Assembly: GCF_943737005.1 (NCBI RefSeq) | Contig: NZ_CALSFU010000006.1 | Location: forward strand, 151,806 to 215,805 | DNA: 64,000 nt | Direction: 5' to 3' | Source of the DNA: Achromobacter sp. Marseille-Q4962 | Lineage (GTDB): Bacteria > Pseudomonadota > Gammaproteobacteria > Burkholderiales > Burkholderiaceae_B | In this document: in pieces, positions 62,841-64,000 of the stretch | Numbering within the stretch: position 1 is the first letter of the stretch | Layout: each line of letters starts with the position of its first letter | Notes under the pieces: model-generated | What the model saw: the letters and a program-made list of their open reading frames with translations, nothing else | Told to the model about the DNA's origin: nothing | Database searches by the model: none | Position numbers and translations under genes: made by a program

Positions 62841-63825
62841 ACGCATAGGGGTGGAACACATCCACCGGCAGCCGGTTGCACGCTTCCACGCAGGCGCGCA
62901 CGGCGGCCATGTCGGAGAAATCCAGCCCGCTGGCCACGCCCATGCGCTCCAGGTTCAGCGCCAGCGTCACCAGGTCCACGTTGCCGGTGCGCTCGCCGTT
63001 GCCGAACAGGCAGCCTTCCACGCGCTCGGCGCCGGCCAGCACGGCCAGCTCGGCCGACGCCACCGCCGTGCCCCGGTCATTGTGCGGATGCACGCTGAGC
63101 ACGATGCTGTCGCGCCGGGCCAGGCGGCGGTGCATCCACTCGATCTGGTCCGCATACACGTTGGCCGTGCAGCACTCCACCGTGGACGGCAGGTTGACGA
63201 TCATCTTGCGTTGCGGCGTGGGCTCCCAGATGGCGCTGACGGCATCGCACACCTCCAGGGCGAATTCGGGCTCGGCCAGGCTGAAGGTTTCGGGCGAGTA
63301 TTCGTAGATCCATTCCGTGCCCGGATCGGCCTCGGCCAGCTCGCGGATCTGGCGCGTGCCGGCCAGCGCGATTTCCTTGATCTCGGCCCGGGTCATGCCG
63401 AACACAATGCGCCGCCATTGCGGGGCGATGGGGTTGTACAGGTGCACGATGGCGCGCCGCGCGCCGCGCAGCGCCTCGAAGGTGCGCGCGATGAGATCGG
63501 GCCGCGACTGGGTAAGCACCTCGATGGTCACGTCCTGGGGGACGCGGTCTTCCTCGATCAGCTTGCGGGTGAAGTTGAAGTCCGTGTCGGAAGCCGAGGG
63601 AAACGCCACTTCGATTTCCTTCAGGCCCAGGGCCACCAGTTGCTCGAAGCAGCGCAGCTTGCGCGCGGCGTCCATGGGTTCGATGAGCGCCTGGTTGCCG
63701 TCGCGCATGTCGGTGCTCATCCACACCGGCGCCGTGTCGTGGCGGCGCGCGGGCCAGCGCCGTTCGGCGTAGTCGCGGGCGAAGGGAATGATGGGGCGGT
63801 ACTTGCGTTCGGGATGTTGCAGCAT
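62788..63825 (-). pseudogene. leuA: 2-isopropylmalate synthase, C-terminally truncated
   Basis: The catalytic TIM barrel of the long-type LeuA is intact: [36 protein letters not shown], and the metal-site [17 protein letters not shown] with [12 protein letters not shown]. Homology stops at about residue 325 ([13 protein letters not shown]). Normal enzymes continue another ~230 residues through the linker and the leucine-sensing regulatory domain. The frame instead runs into antisense LysR sequence ([12 protein letters not shown]) and stops. It is probably a non-functional remnant, or at best an enzyme without feedback control. No leader peptide is evident upstream. Confidence 0.8.
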
Positions 63826-64000
63826 GAAAGGCTCCTGCCGCGCGGCGCGGGGCCGGCGGATGAATCGTCGGGAAGGTGGCGGCAGGGCGTGCTATGCGGC
63901 CCTGGGCTGCCGGGCGGCCACGGAGCGCGCGGCCCGGCAGCCGGGCGCTAGTCGGCGCGGGCCGCAGGCCCGGCCCGCCGCGCGGGGCGCGGCCATGCCC

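Overview
The window is a GC-rich (roughly two-thirds G+C by eye), densely coded stretch of a bacterial chromosome. Its gene content and the order hemA-prfA-prmC-grxD-ubiX point to a beta-proteobacterium of the Alcaligenaceae, most like Bordetella or Achromobacter. This assignment comes from gene content and protein style, not from a database search. There are no rRNA genes, prophage, insertion sequences or CRISPR arrays. One tRNA gene (Phe, GAA) is present.

Layout. (1) 1-4.2 kb is housekeeping: a truncated dsbC, a D-2-hydroxyacid dehydrogenase, ttcA, folB and a thioredoxin-reductase-like flavoprotein. (2) 4.2-11.3 kb is metal uptake. An AraC-type regulator and a siderophore receptor both have Fur-like boxes, and an exact 15-bp direct repeat with a 21-bp period sits upstream of the receptor. 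Next come a FadR-type regulator and a ZnuD-like receptor with a His/Cys-rich loop, preceded by a long Zur-like inverted repeat. (3) 11.3-17.6 kb holds hyi, an EamA exporter and a minus-strand five-gene run headed by a zinc-independent L36 paralogue with a strong Zur-like box. The run continues with a CzcO-like flavoprotein that has a Cys-rich tail, an ACR3/bile-acid-symporter-type transporter, an LCM-like methyltransferase and a tandem split-barrel flavin-binding protein. I do not recall a description of this cluster, and it is my main candidate for a new zinc-starvation system. (4) 17.7-21.4 kb holds an unrecognised polytopic membrane protein facing three single-anchor exported proteins, then a DUF1059 protein. 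(5) 21.5-22.6 kb is a decayed siderophore-receptor/AraC locus, followed by tRNA-Phe. (6) 23.1-27.4 kb is the hemA-prfA-prmC-grxD-ubiX block.

(7) 27.5-35.6 kb is mixed: a DUF6817 protein, an orphan MetQ, a fragment of a citryl-CoA-lyase-like gene, a DUF934/siroheme sulfite reductase pair, and a LysR regulator divergent from a DUF3100 membrane protein. (8) 35.7-46.0 kb is a ten-gene catabolic operon under a divergent GntR regulator. It has a branched-chain-type ABC importer, three short-chain dehydrogenases, a flavoprotein with the catalytic Tyr/Gly pair of 3-ketosteroid delta1-dehydrogenases, and a glutathione S-transferase. (9) 46.0-47.8 kb has carbonic anhydrase, a FxLYD-like secreted protein and a PsiF protein. 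(10) 47.8-52.6 kb is a beta-ketoadipate operon (CoA-transferase A and B, muconolactone isomerase, YciI, enol-lactonase, cyclase-family hydrolase) with a divergent IclR regulator and twin operators. (11) 52.7-56.1 kb is a short-chain acid block (SDR, AtoE, 3-hydroxyacyl-CoA dehydrogenase). (12) 56.3-64.0 kb has ppc, queC, an MFS transporter, a GNAT acetyltransferase, a LysR regulator and a 2-isopropylmalate synthase that lacks its C-terminal 40 %.

Two themes recur. Metal-starvation control (Fur-like and Zur-like sites) covers the first 18 kb. Regulated catabolic operons, each with a divergent regulator and visible operator repeats, cover 33-56 kb. At least four genes are broken: the receptor and AraC at 22 kb, the lyase remnant at 29.7 kb, and leuA.
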